Positions 1 through 11,259 of a stretch of DNA of 64,000 nucleotides are shown in pieces. How positions within the stretch are numbered: the first letter of the stretch is position 1; each line of letters begins with the position of its first letter. The position numbers and the translations under genes were made by a program. Source of the stretch: Rheum nobile (lineage: Eukaryota > Streptophyta > Magnoliopsida > Caryophyllales > Polygonaceae); contig WOAB01000159.1 of assembly GCA_027886185.1 (NCBI GenBank), positions 1,984,001 to 2,048,000 of the forward strand, written 5' to 3'. The notes below the pieces were generated by a model, which was not told the origin of the DNA, did not search any database, and saw nothing but the letters and a program-made list of their open reading frames with translations.

Positions 1-10
1 AGAGCTGGAG

Positions 11-288
11 ATGACCAAGACATGCATGGGAGAGCCAAAGCCAAGCCAAAGGGAGACATTGGCCAAGTCAAGGCCAAGGCGCCGGCTGTGCCGGGCACAA
101 GAGCCTCCAAGGCCAACACTCAAGATGACGAGGCAATTCTTGGCGCCATCACGAGGTCTAGGGCTAGGAAGCTTCTCCAAGACCTCCACAAGGGCTTGAC
201 CTGCCAAGCTACCCTAAGCCATGCCGAGCCAGGCTTGGTTCTTTGCCTTCATCAAGGCGTCGGCGAGCCCGGCGCTAGCGGCAAGTGA
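11..288 (+). pseudogene. Ty3/gypsy polyprotein tail remnant
   Basis: The second forward frame (from 22) contains a stretch reading GAITRSRARKLLQDL. This resembles the TRSRA/TRARA motif found near the end of many plant Ty3/gypsy polyproteins. The frame closes at 288 and has no other recognisable domain, so it looks like a fragment whose upstream part lies outside the window. It is followed by an LTR-like promoter region, which fits the end of a polyprotein running into a 3' LTR. The lineage cannot be assigned from so little sequence. An unrelated host gene fragment is possible but less likely. Confidence 0.4.
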
Positions 289-430
289 ACATTCAAAGGG
301 GGGCGCCGAGCCACTTGGACCACTTTGCTCGGCACTCCCACCATCATGGGCTGGCCCAAGTACCCCACTATCATGGGCCCAAGCCTTGGCCGAGATAATA
401 TTTGAAGTGCTTGAAGACATTTACCTTTGA

Positions 431-900
431 AGTTAATGACTTACCTTTTTTGGATATTTTCGGTATTAAGACTAGGGTTTAATTTTGTGCTGGACATTTT
501 GACGTTTCCTTAGGCATTCTTGCCATATTTGTAAGCCTATATAAGGTCTCTTTGAGATCTGAAAAGGGCACGTAAGAATTATAAAAATTGCTTGAGCAAA
601 TCTCTCTCTCTTTCACCTATCTCTTCCTTGCGTCAAATTCCAAGTGTGCCGAGTGAGTTCATCTCTCACACTTCCTCTTCCCTTTCACTTCTGCAACCAA
701 TTCTTCTTCCCTCTATAAGAAGACATTGAGTGCCAACTATCCACCACAACTCCGCCTACAAATCACCCCCGAGCCTCCGTCCCGCCGCCGTCCACCGAGA
801 AACCCTAATTGGCGATTCCAACTCCGACGACGAGCAAGACTTGCACCGTGGCTGCACGATCCTTTGAATCTAACAAATGACCTAGACTCCAAGCAAGAGT
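431..900 (+). repeat. LTR-like promoter region, edges not defined
   Basis: This non-coding stretch has a TATA box (536-546), a CT-rich leader around 600-720 and the 'aaaccctaattggcgattcc' type sequence common just inside plant LTR elements. I could not find a second copy in the window or a clear TG...CA boundary, so it is called an LTR by context only. It runs directly into the Athila RT reading frame without an Athila gag or protease, so one border between two different elements must lie near 880-910. Confidence 0.35.
536..546 (+). promoter_or_regulatory. TATA box CCTATATAAGG
   Basis: A canonical TATA motif is followed by a CT-rich leader. It probably belongs to an LTR promoter of the element that ends at the left edge of the window. 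Confidence 0.4.
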
Positions 901-904
901 CAAG

Positions 905-3750
905 AGATGCACCTAAGGTGGAGTTGAATCCACTACCACCCACTTTGAGGTATGTGTTCCTAGGACCCAATTCTACACATCATGTGATTATCAATGCTAG
1001 TCTAAGTGAAATTGAAGTTGAGAAATTGTTGCATGAGCTTAGATTGCATAAAAAAGAATTAGGATATTGTATTGATGACGTGAAAGGAATTAGTCCTTCA
1101 ATGCATAGGATTTTGATGGAAGATGATCATAAGCCCTCTATTGAGCATTAAAAAGACTTAACCCAAACATGAAAGAAGTTGGGAAAAAAGAAGTGCTGAA
1201 ATTGTTAGATGCATGCATTATTTATCATATTTCTGATGGAAGATGATCATAGTCCAGTTCATGTTGTGCCTAAGAAAGGGGGTATGACTGTTGTGAAGAA
1301 TGAGAAGAATGAATTGATTCTTACTAGGACAATCACGAGTTGGAGATTGTGCATGGACTATAGGAGATTGAACAAGACAAAAGATCATTTCCTCCTTCCC
1401 TTCATTGACTAGATGTTAGAGAGGTTAGCTAAGCAATCACACTTCTGCTATTTAGATGGTTATAGTGGATTTTTCCAGATCCATATTCACCCTGATGACT
1501 AGAAGAAGACCACAATCATTTGCATGTATGGCACTTTTGCATATATGAGGATGCCCTTCGGTTTGTGTAATGTTCCTGCTACCTTTCAGAGATGTATGAT
1601 GACTTTTTTTTCTGATTTGATTGAGGACATTATGGATGTGTTTATGGATGACTTTTCTGTATATGGTGCTTCTTTCGATGCTTGTTTGTCTAACTAGTCA
1701 TGAGTTTTACAGCGGTGTGAAGAGGTTAACCTTGTATTGAATTGGGAAAAATGTCACTTTATGGTAAGGGAAGGTATTGTCTTGGGTCATTTGGTTTCTA
1801 ATCATTGTATTGAGGTTGACAGGGCAAAGATTGATATCATTGAGAACATGCCACCTTATACTTCGGTTAAGGGAATAAGGAGTTTCCTTGGTCATGCAAG
1901 TTTTTTATAGGAGGTTTATTAAGGATTTCTCCAAAATTGCCAAACCTCTTACTAATCTGCTCTTGAAGCATGTTTCCTTTGATTTTTCGAAGGAGTGTCT
2001 TGATTCTTTCTACAACTCCAATTATACAGCCCCTTGATTGGGATCTCCCCTTTGAGATCACGTGTGATGCTAGTGACTATGCGGTTGGAGCTGTTTTAGG
2101 GAAAAGGAAGGACAAGAAGCTTCATGCCATTTACTATGCTAGCAAGACTCTTGATGTGGCCCAAATGAATTATGCTACTACCGAGAAAGAGTTGCTAGCT
2201 GTTGTGTTTGCTTTTGAGAAGTTCCGGTCCTATTTGGTGGTTGCCAAGGTTATTGTCTACACTGATCATGCTGCTATCAGATATCTCTTGAGTAAGAAGG
2301 AGGCCAAGCCAACACTGATTCGTTGGATCCTTCTTTTTCAAGAGTTTGATTTGGAGATCAGGGATAAGAAGGGCACAAAAAATTTGGTTGTTGACCATCT
2401 TTCCAGGTTGACTCCAGAGTAGATCGAATGCACTCAAGGTGAGCCACTCATTGATGATTATTTTCCTGATGACCTTCTCTTCAAGATTACCGAGCAGATC
2501 CTTAGGCTTGCAAGCTCTAGGATGCCATGGTATGCTGATTTTGTCAATAATTTAGTTTGCCATGAGGTGCCTCTTGGGCTAACATTTCAGCAAAAGAAGT
2601 TCATGTCTTATGTTAGACATTATTACTTGGATAAGCCTTTGCTTTTTAAGAGATGTGCAAATGTGCTTATCACGCGTTGCATCCCTGATGAGGAGGTAGA
2701 GAGTGTTATCATTCATTGTCATTCTCTACCCTGTGAAGGCCATGCTAGTTCCTCTAAGACCACCTCCAAGATCATCCAATCAGCTCTCTATTGGCCTTCT
2801 ATTTTCAAGAATGTGCACCGTTTCAATGCCTCTTGTGATGCTTGCCAACGAACATGAAATATTTCCAGGAGGAATGAGATGCCTCTTAATTACATCCAAG
2901 AGGTTGAGATTTTTGATGTGTGGGGAGTTGATTTTATAGGACCTTTTCCACTGTCCTGTAATAACAAGTACATTCTTGTGGCGGTTGATTATGTGTCCAA
3001 GTGGGTTGAAGCTATTGCCTCTCCAACCAATGACTCTAGGGTGGTGTCCAAGTTCTTCAACAAGGTCATTTTTCCTAGATTCGGGACACCTAGAGTTGTA
3101 ATTAGTGATGGAGGATCACATTTCATTGAGAAGAAGTTTGAGGCTTTGCTTAAGAAGTATGGGGTAACACACAAAGTTACCAACCCATATCATCCTCAAA
3201 CAAGTGGTCAAGTTGAGGTTTCTAACAGGGAGATCAAGAGCATCTTGGAGAAGACGATGTCCCAATCCCGAAAGGATTGGTCTATGAAGCTTGATGATGC
3301 TCTTTGGGCTTACAAGACTGCTTTTAAGACTCCAATTGGCACTACACCATTCAGGCTAATCTATGGGATGTCTTGTCATCTCCCTATGGAGTTGGAGCAT
3401 AAGGCATATTTGGGCAATTAAGTTGTTCAATTATGATATGAAGGAAGCAAGTGAGAAGAGGAGATTGCAATTGCACGAGTTGAGAGAGCTGAGATTGGAT
3501 ACTTATGAGAATGCTCGGATTTACAAAGAGAGAACAAAGATATGGAATGACAAGCATATTGTTCCTAAATAATTTCATGAAGGTGATCTTGTCCTGCTAA
3601 TTAACTCTAGATTGAGGCTCTTTCCTGGCAAGCTGAGATCCAGATGGAGTGGTCCTTTCCAAGTGAGAAGAGTATACTCACATGGTGGAATCGATGTATG
3701 GAGTGAAGAGATGGGTCAATTCAAGGTAAATGGGCAACGCTTAAAGTAAT
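905..3750 (+). pseudogene. pol: Athila pol: RT, RNase H, integrase (broken)
   Basis: The product was a reverse transcriptase, RNase H and integrase polyprotein. The protease-RT linker (FLGPNSTHHVII) starts near 945. The RT core covers about 1150-1900 and keeps the catalytic FMDDF near 1640-1655 and MPFGLCN near 1550. RNase H covers about 2030-2420, with DASDYAVGAVL and TDHAAIRYLL. Integrase covers about 2520-3420, with the zinc-binding CDAC, WGVDFIGPFP, SDGGSHF and the glutamate of GQVEVSNREIK. The tail runs to about 3750. Stops or frameshifts lie near 1149, 1410, 1500, 1695, 1905, 2420 (TAG), 2855 (TGA) and 3405. From 1970 to 3421 the frame is constant apart from the single stops, so decay there is mostly by point mutation. 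Confidence 0.9.
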
Positions 3751-4679
3751 ATATACTAGGAAGTCTATTTGAGAAGGTCGCCTCTATCCACCTTGATTCG
3801 ATCCACTACAGGTGTTGATGGAAGGTTAAGCTAACGAACTTAAACAAGTGCTACTTGAGAGGAAACCCAAGTTAAGTATTTCTATCTGTTTGTAACAAAA
3901 AACCGAAAAATGGTGTTGAGAGTCGTGCACGGACCGTGCACCTCAACTGGCTTGCTCTCGACATAGGTGCACGAACCATGCACCTCCTAAAAAAAAGCCA
4001 ACAATTTTTTTTCTTTTCCCCTCTCTCTCCTAACCACTCTCAACAGCCCCCGATACCCATCTCCCTCTCACCCTCTCAACGACCACTATCCCCATAACAT
4101 CACCGGTGACCCACATCACCGATGACCCACACCAACCCCACGAACCCCATAACATCACTGGTGACCACCCTCCACCCACACACCGCGTAAACCCACCCTC
4201 TCTCTCCCAGCCGAACCCACCGGCGAGCCCACCATAGACCCACGTCTGAACCCACGCCCTATCGCACCACTCCCCAATTTTGATCCCGTCCGGATTCAAG
4301 GTAAACTCTTTCTTTCCCTTGTTCTTGTTTGGTGGATTTTTTTCGGGTTTATCAGTTTAGTTGATTTTGGGGTTTACTAATTTGCTTGATTTTGGTGGTT
4401 TCAATATTGGCATTAGTTTGGGTAATTTGATTTTTCGCGGGAAAAATTGACGAGATTTACTTATTTACTATTTTGTCATTTTCCTGAATTTTTTATGTCA
4501 TCTACTACCCAACTTTTTAGTTATAGTAGGCCCTTGGCAGGATTTTTGTGCTTCCTTGTTGATTTGTTCAGGCCCTTGGCGGGATAGACAGATTTGGTTT
4601 AGGCCTTTGGCGGGAAAGTATAGTTTTGTATAGTGTTGTCATGCACTCACAAGTTCTTTTTAGCACTTAGATTGTCACC
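3751..4679 (+). other. Non-coding Athila spacer
   Basis: No coding capacity is recognisable between pol and the next ORF. The stretch contains a perfect palindrome GTGCACGG-A-CCGTGCAC near 3927-3943, a related GTGCACGAACC copy about 40 bp later, a C-rich block (4020-4260) and a T-rich block with three spaced copies of 'ggcccttggcgg'-like sequence (4530-4610). A minus-strand open frame through the C-rich block is low-complexity and is not credited. Confidence 0.5.
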
Positions 4680-5805
4680 ATGCCTTTTCGTCGCGCCCGC
4701 GCTGCTCAACCTGACAATAGCCGCATTATCCTAGATAACAGTGAGTAGCGAGAGAACTACAGAACCCTTCGGACACTACCCTGGCTGCCCACTCGATGAC
4801 ATGGCGAGCTTAGGTCTCATCAGGGAGCTACGTCGTGTGGCTGGCCGCATTGGGCTTGAGCATTTCCTTGACATGTACGAGGTTTGCTATAAGGATCTCA
4901 CCCTCGAGTGGGTAAACTCTCTAAGTGTTACCATTGATTGGATCAACGATAATCATGGCATTTTGCATTTTCGCTTGGGGAATGTGTGGCGACGACTGTG
5001 CATTAGCGAGCTCAATACTATCTTAGGCTTCCCTACTACTGGCATGGGAACACTGTTGACCTCCCTAGTGCGGAGGAGGATGACTTATGGCACAAGATCA
5101 CTGGCTTGTGTGGATTCAGTGGCCACCATTCCAAGGCAACCAACATCGTGAACCCTGTATTCAGGGTAATGCAGAAGTTCATCGCATGGACATTATTCTC
5201 CCATGAGGATAGCATGGGCAATGTGCGTCATAGTAGGCTCATGATCTTAAAAGCCATGACAACAGTGGAGCGAGTGAACATGGGCAATCTCATGGCTCTA
5301 AAGCTGGCCAAAATGACTATCGAGTCTAGTGGTGGAAATTGTATTGGTAGGATAATCACTCCTTTGATCCGCCACTTTGGCATCCCCTTGGATCACCATG
5401 AAGAGACCCCTAACACAATTCGGATCGACATCAAGTAATTGTGTCGATGCCATAGCTCACTTGCGCCCATGGAAGCAATGTAAGCAAGCTAATATTCAAC
5501 GCTGCTAGTGCGCCTAGTCCCCTGCCTAATGCCACTCACACTCTCATTGATGATGAGGCTAATTGGTGCCTCAACTGGACCGGGAAGTTGTCTGAATCTA
5601 AGGACAATGAGGATGATGATGTGCCCCTTCCCCCAATCGAGCGTGGAGAGACTTCAACTACTGTAGCCCCCTCCTCATCCGACGATCGTATCTCTAGCCT
5701 GGAGCATCGTGTCGGTGCTCTAGAGGAATTCCAAACGCAGATGTATTGCCAGATGTTTGGGTTCCCCTGTGTCCCGAATGCCCCATGCCCGCCACCACCG
5801 CAGTA
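4680..5805 (+). pseudogene. Athila env-position ORF (broken)
   Basis: The ATG at 4680 opens an arginine-rich start (MPFRRARAAQ). The reading then shifts near 4740, and 4741-5040 continues with IGLEHFLDMYEV, LTLEWVNSLSV and LRELNTILGFP-like text. A second shift lies between 5040 and 5106, and 5106-5438 carries AWTLFSHEDSMGNVRHSRLMIL and GRIITPLIRHFGI. This matches the conserved Athila ORF found downstream of integrase (the plant 'putative transposon protein' family). The C-terminal piece (5588-5806) has an acidic stretch followed by a short heptad-like helix (ISSLEHRVGALEEFQTQM) and a proline-rich end. The molecular function of this family is not established. I see no signal peptide or transmembrane segment. 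Confidence 0.75.
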
Positions 5806-7192
5806 GACTGACTTTGTGATTTTCTTCCTCTTTTGTTATTTTTCTACATTGGGACAATGTAGGGTTTAGCTTGGGGGGACGCAACTCACATGTAGACTTG
5901 CATGATCATATTTTTGTTCATCCAAGATTTAGTTGCATTTCCTTTTGTTATATTTTTTTACATTTTGCATCTTTATGAACTTGTTTCCATGCATTGCATA
6001 CTTGCATTTTGGATGTTGGATTTGACATCCTTTGTTTGATTCCCTTTGCTTGTTTTCCTTATGATGCATGATTTATGAGTCCTCTCTAATATTCGTTGGT
6101 TGTTGATAGTGCAGTTGCATTATGTGCATGAATATGAGCGCTTGAATGTTTGACATTTGGCATGAGGATGTGACCTTTGATTGAGATATGTTTGGACCAA
6201 AACTCTAGACAAAATGTCGGTGAGCCTTTGGCCCTCTTAGGACTATTACTGTACAAGTCCTCTTTTTCTCTATGTGTGTGAATCTCTCTTTGCTTGCTAA
6301 CTCTAGAACTTGCATTATAATCTTTTTCAAGGCTACGCTTATGGCTTATGTACATGACATTAATATGATTGAGGCATTGTTTTATATTAGCCCATTATCC
6401 TTGACCACCCTATATATGTATTCCTCTACTTGAAACCCCTTTGTGCCTTAATTTCCTTTTCTTTGGTAGCTCCACTAAAGCATAACCACCCTATTTATTC
6501 ATCATACCCATCCGAGGATTAGGATAGTTGATTTGTTTTGCTCGAGTGGATTTCAACCAAGCTTGGAGGAGGTTAGATGTATTAGTGGTTGGATGTGAAT
6601 TTTTGTGCCATTTGTCCCTTCTTCACCTATTAGAAAAAAAAAGAAAAAAGAAGAAAATAAATGCAAATAAGAAGACGGACAAGCAATGGTTATGTTGTAT
6701 AGGCGTGAAACACGCAGATTTGGAATGTAGGATCCTTTTAACCTTGGTGTCGTCTAGGCGAATTCTTTTTCCCCGGATATAGCACCACATGGCCTAAATA
6801 TATCCCTACCTTACTTTTATACCTTTGTCCCATTATAACCTCGTAAAGACCTCATGATCTTTGTTATGTACAAAGTCTCTAGTAGTGGAATTTAGGACGT
6901 TGTTGCAATCATATGGTAGTTTAGCATTCAAAGTATAGTATTGAGTGAAACACATACCTAAACACATGAGTGAAGTGACTTTATTTTTGTTTCCTGGTGA
7001 GGTTTAGAATAGAGGAACTAACTACATTTCTGTCATTGATTGCGTAGCTACTATGATTGCACTTCTCTTATGTTTGGACTCTCGTAATCATTCCTCACTT
7101 GTTTCTTAGATAGAAACAACCTTAGCATATTTTTTGGATTTATAGGTTTTGTACTTGCTTGAGGACAAACAAGGCTTGAGCTTGGGGGAATT
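5806..7192 (+). other. Athila 3' non-coding region with two purine tracts
   Basis: Directly after the last ORF comes 'gacaatgtagggtttagcttggggggac', ending at 5880, and just before the LTR comes 'gcttgagcttgggggaa' (7175-7190). The second abuts the LTR start at 7193 and is the likely plus-strand primer. The first would be a central or duplicated purine tract. Between them lies AT-rich DNA without a credible gene. A short lysine-rich open frame at 6528-6782 comes from a purine run. Confidence 0.7.
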
Positions 7193-8669
7193 TGATTGCA
7201 TCCATTTCATATAGGTTTAAGACATGCATTTAGGCTTTTTCATGTCATTAAATTGCATTTTTAGTTAGTTGCATAGTTTTCTTTAGTTTGAATCTCTACA
7301 CGAGTCTTTGCAAGTTTTCAGGTAGTTTTGTGGGCAATGGAGGTGTGTTACGTGGTATGGACATTGTTGGGGAAGCCACCGTGTCGAGGAAAGCCAAGAA
7401 GACGGACTACACACGCCATCAAGGAAGATTATGGAGCAAATAAGAAGTGTATGGCCATCCCCACTAGCAGCACGGCCAACAACGCGCAACACCAAGCCGT
7501 TTCGAAGACTCAAGAGATCTGCATGGTCAGTGACTGACCGTGCTCAGGTGACCTGCACGGTCAGTGACTGACCATGCACAGTCTGTGTTTTGCCGTGTTG
7601 TTTCCCCAATTTAAGTGCACGGTTTGTCACTGACCGTTCCGTATTCTCTGCGGCCCGAACTTGTTATGTTTCGCCCCTTGTTATTTTTGGATGATATAAA
7701 TACTTTTTCTAGGGTTTCTTGATAGCTCTCTTCTGCCACTTTTTGCCACTCTCTCTAGCCTTAGGTGTTTTTGAAGTTCTTTTGAAGATTTCTGAAGATT
7801 GGAGATTGTTTCCCTGGATTTAATCAAGTATTTCTCTTCTTCAAATCTAGTTGAATGATTTCTTTTGTTCATATGATGTTTTTGATTGTTTCTCTAAGCA
7901 TGTCTGGCTAATTCCATAATTCTAGGATTAGGGCAAACCCAACAATGAATTGGTAGACTTGTGCATGATATTTGTCTTAATTGAAATATGAACCTTCTTT
8001 GATTCAATCCTAGATTTCTTAATGCAATTGATGAAAGTTGATTAGATTTCTATTAGGTTTGAGTCTGAACGGTGAACACCTTAATAGATAACTCAAATAG
8101 GGTATGAGTCTGAAAGGAGATTACTTTATCAGATCACTAGGAATTGAACCTAATTATTATTTGTGCGACAACAACCTAATCACTCTTGTGGAATCCGAAG
8201 CTATCATAGAAACCTATGTTTGCCTGGACTTAGCGGAGCGTGAAAGCAAATGTTAACCCAGTTTGATCCTAGATTCTCAGTGCCCACGTGTCTAGATTTG
8301 ATTAGTTCTGCGCGACATTGATTGTTAGTTGGAACTTAGGAACATCTATTATCGTCTGAAAGGAGTTAGTAGAGACATTATATAGCTTACCTTCAGATAG
8401 GTTAAGAGTATTTTCAGACAGATATCCGTAAGTTTACCAAGACATTGTTGTGGGGTTCCCTAGTCCTAGAATCTTCTCCCCAACTATTTACAACCCTCTT
8501 TTGCAGTTCTTGTTTCTTAGTTTTTTAGTTGTTAATCGAATGAATCTACCTTTTTATAGTTTAGCTTACCAGTTTAAGACACAATAGATACTACATAGTC
8601 CTCATGGGAACGAGACTTGAAAAGGTACAACTGATCCCATATGCTTGTGGATAGGTTTTTGTCCTATCA
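7193..8669 (+). repeat. Athila 3' LTR
   Basis: The LTR starts TGATTGCATCC immediately after the purine tract and ends GTCCTATCA, giving TG...CA termini and a length of 1,477 bp. A TATA-like motif (gatataaatac, about 7693-7703) is followed by a T- and CT-rich leader. Near 7520-7580 two almost identical palindromic blocks (GGTCAGTGACTGACC core) are followed by a third diverged copy near 7630. There is no second LTR in the window for comparison, so the right edge is inferred from the CA dinucleotide and from family-C LTR sequence resuming after it. Confidence 0.75.
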
Positions 8670-9733
8670 GAAATGGACAACAGAACCAAAAACAAAGGCG
8701 GCACGAGCTCGGATTCGGATGGCTCGTACGGGCTCGTTCAAGGTCCAAATGGAGTGGGGTCGGTGGATATGGACTCGTGGCGACGTGCACTATCACTGAG
8801 GATGCTTGGTGGTGGCAGAGGAACACCAACGACGCCGGAAGATAGCCATAACAATAGGCTCTTAAAAAATAGAGGACGAGGAGAGTTTGTTTGGTTTTGG
8901 GTGCCAAATTCCACTCGTTTTGATTCCAATTTATAGGGGAAAGGTTAGCTTGAGGTCCAATGTTCCGATTATACAGTTACCATGCTTAAAACGATTCGAA
9001 TCAGATCAAATTTTTAAGATTTCCATCCATTCAAACTTTAAACACATCCTTTTTAATTTTGGGAAGATTTGCCTCAAATAGGGTTTAATCATGCCATAAA
9101 TTATAGGGTTTTAGTAGATAATGAGAGGCTTGATCTCCCGGAATCGACGATTTCGATCAATTTGGTGTATAGCCTTCGAGTTTTGGATTTTATAGCCCGA
9201 ACCCTAACTTTGTTCTTCAAGAAAATGAACCCATTGTCCTTCTTCAATCCCATTCCCAACAATTACATGTGTGGCACCCTCACTTTAGGTTAATTTACAA
9301 TTTTGACCCCAAACTTTATATAGTGTGTCAAATTCGTCCTATTTTAAATTTCAAAAAATACAACAAATTCCCAAACTTATTAAATAAAATTAACCTAAGT
9401 TTAATTATACATCTTATCCAAATTTAAGATGAAAGAAAACTAAATTAGGCTAGTTCTAAGCTTAAGTCACATTTTCTCATAAGTTTAACCATATTTAAAT
9501 CATAATTAAAATATTATTAATCTCAATTTAAATAAATTATGTTAACTTGAAAATTTTATTTAAATTAATATTAATAGGTTATATAAAATATGACTTAAAG
9601 ATATAACATACTTAGGGTAAGAATTTGATTAATCTATTCCCATTTGGAATAATGTAATAAATGCCATATCCTTTATTAAAATTAGAAAAACAAATTACAT
9701 TCATACCCATATATAAAAACGAGGGTTATTACA
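8670..9733 (-). repeat. Family-C LTR fragment (copy 3)
   Basis: Read on the minus strand this begins TGTAATAACCCTCGTTTT at 9733 and aligns through the first part of the solo LTR at 39783-43140, including the blocks CACGAGTCCATATCC and CGAGCATTTTG-like text near 8760-8880. It stops abruptly at 8670 where the Athila LTR ends, so the Athila element probably inserted into it and the rest lies outside the window. Confidence 0.75.
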
Positions 9734-9737
9734 ACTC

Positions 9738-10040
9738 GTGTCACAGACTCGTGCCCCAACCACGCTCAATTTGTGCTCCGTTGGCTCGTGCCCCATCTGC
9801 ACTCTATTGGCCCGTACCCTAGTTGCGCTCCGTATGCGCTCCGCTGGCTTGCATTCCGTATGCGCTCCATTGGCTTATGCTCCATCCGCATTTTGCTAAG
9901 TTGCACCCCATTTGAGCTCCGCTGGCTTGTGCCACAACCGCACTCCGTATGCGCTCCGCTGGCTCGTGCCCCAGTCACGCTCCTCTGGCTACGCCCCAGC
10001 CGCGCTCTATTTGCGCTCCACTTCTTGAGATGCGCTTTTG
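9738..10040. repeat. Minisatellite with alternating 26- and 37-bp units
   Basis: About eight degenerate units begin CTCGTGCCCC(A) and end GCTCC(G/A)(C/T)TGG. Long units (about 37 bp) carry an extra GCGCTCCGTAT segment that short units (26 bp) lack, and the two kinds roughly alternate. Open frames on both strands here are by-products of the repeat. Confidence 0.75.
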
Positions 10041-10559
10041 GGATGCGCAAAAAGCATTAGAATTCACATTTTCTACAATGGGGGTTTTCGGTGGTAGGTG
10101 TCCCTCCCGACGTTGGAGTTCATCTTCGATTTCGTTTCCCACAGACAACGACAATTATGGTAGCATAAATCTGTACCATTATATATTCTTGATGACGACA
10201 ATGAGAACCCGTAACTCCAACGAACGTAGGCTTCTCTGATCTTCTTTTGGATGCCCTATGAATAGGGAAAACAACCAAAGGCAGGGCTTCTTCCCCATTT
10301 CACCTTTGATGCTCAAGCCACTATTCAGTGTTGTGAATGAGGGGAGACTAGGGTTTCTGGTAGTTTGAATTAAATCGAAATTGAATGACATAATCATCTA
10401 TATTTAAGTAGGGAGAGAGTTAGCTTTTTCTCCAAGCAATATCTTTTCCATAAAGATAAGCACAATAATAACCTTCTTAATTAAGGATATTTAGAATAAA
10501 TAAAGATACTTTTACCTCTGAAAGATATTATTCTAGAACTCACTTTTTTACCTCTACAT
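10041..10559. other. Unassigned AT-rich stretch
   Basis: I see no gene, terminal repeat or similarity to other parts of the window. It lies between the minisatellite and the truncated left end of element F. Confidence 0.4.
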
Positions 10560-11002
10560 CGTTGTTGATTGAGATCCACAATTAAAATTTATAGATTGAG
10601 ATACACTATCTATGCTGACCCAAGAAGCAAAAGTTGATCTTTGTCAAAACTTAACTTTTGCAAATAACAAGGATATAGCTTAAATAGGAAAAACTATGCT
10701 AGGGCAGTGTGGGCTATGGCTACAAGCCATGATTGGCAGCCCACACTTAAATAAAACTATATCGTAAAGTCTAAATGATTAAATGTAAGATAAAGTAGAT
10801 AGATAGAACCTCTAGCTAATAGATAACAAATTTATAGCCAGATAAAGTCAATAAAAGAAAATAGAGACAACGAAAGCAAACATCCTCAAAATAGAGAGAT
10901 AATATAGTAACAATATTCAATGGAGTTCACATGAGTCTTTTTGGGGATGATCTTGATCGCCTTCAAATATTGTTGTCGAATAATCTTGTCTTCATGTCAT
11001 CA
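10560..11002 (-). repeat. Element F 3' LTR, truncated
   Basis: It aligns with 12657-12905 (shared AAGCAAAAGTTGATCTTTG and GCCATGATGGGAAGCCCACA-like text) and then with 15371-15570 (shared CTAGCTAATAGATAACAAAT). The split of the second copy between these two blocks defines the insertion of element E. Confidence 0.7.
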
Positions 11003-11259
11003 TTCTCCTCCACTTGTCTTCGATTTGTCCTCAAACCAAATTTATGAAAGGGAACATCTATGAGATGAGAACGCCATGTGCATCTATGAGGGAGATGATG
11101 TTGTGCTAGGAGCTCATTCAATGGTGAAGAACCAAAAGGTGTGGCATAAGAGACCATGAGTGGGGGGTTCTCCACTGCCTCTTCATCATCTGTCAATGGA
11201 GTGAAAGGTGGTGATGGAAAGATGTGCGCATCTACAAGTGTAGGCTCTTCTTCCTCCAA
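10963..11259 (-). pseudogene. Gypsy polyprotein C-terminal remnant of element F
   Basis: A minus-strand frame of 98 codons includes an acidic N-terminal stretch and ends with FGLRTNRRQVEENDD close to the LTR. This resembles the DLRTNxxQEGGNDD-type tail of plant gypsy polyproteins that lies next to the purine tract. The frame runs over the LTR edge. No RT or integrase domain is left upstream. Confidence 0.45.

Larger units (their letters stand above)
905..8669 (+). mobile_element. Athila-type Ty3/gypsy retrotransposon, decayed, 5' part missing
   Basis: In order the element carries pol (RT, RNase H, integrase), a spacer, an env-position ORF of the Athila family, two purine-rich tracts and a 1.48-kb 3' LTR. 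This order, with an extra ORF after integrase and 'cttgggggaa' immediately before the LTR, is typical of the plant Athila lineage. No 5' LTR, primer site, gag or protease is present in the window. The coding parts have many stops and frameshifts, so it cannot be autonomous. It ends at 8669 inside a family-C LTR copy, which it appears to have entered. Confidence 0.85.

Noticed and set aside
4030..4299. 89-codon minus-strand Gly/Trp-rich frame in the Athila spacer
   Set aside because: It is a translation of a C-rich, ACCCAC-repeating block. No homologous domain or supporting context.
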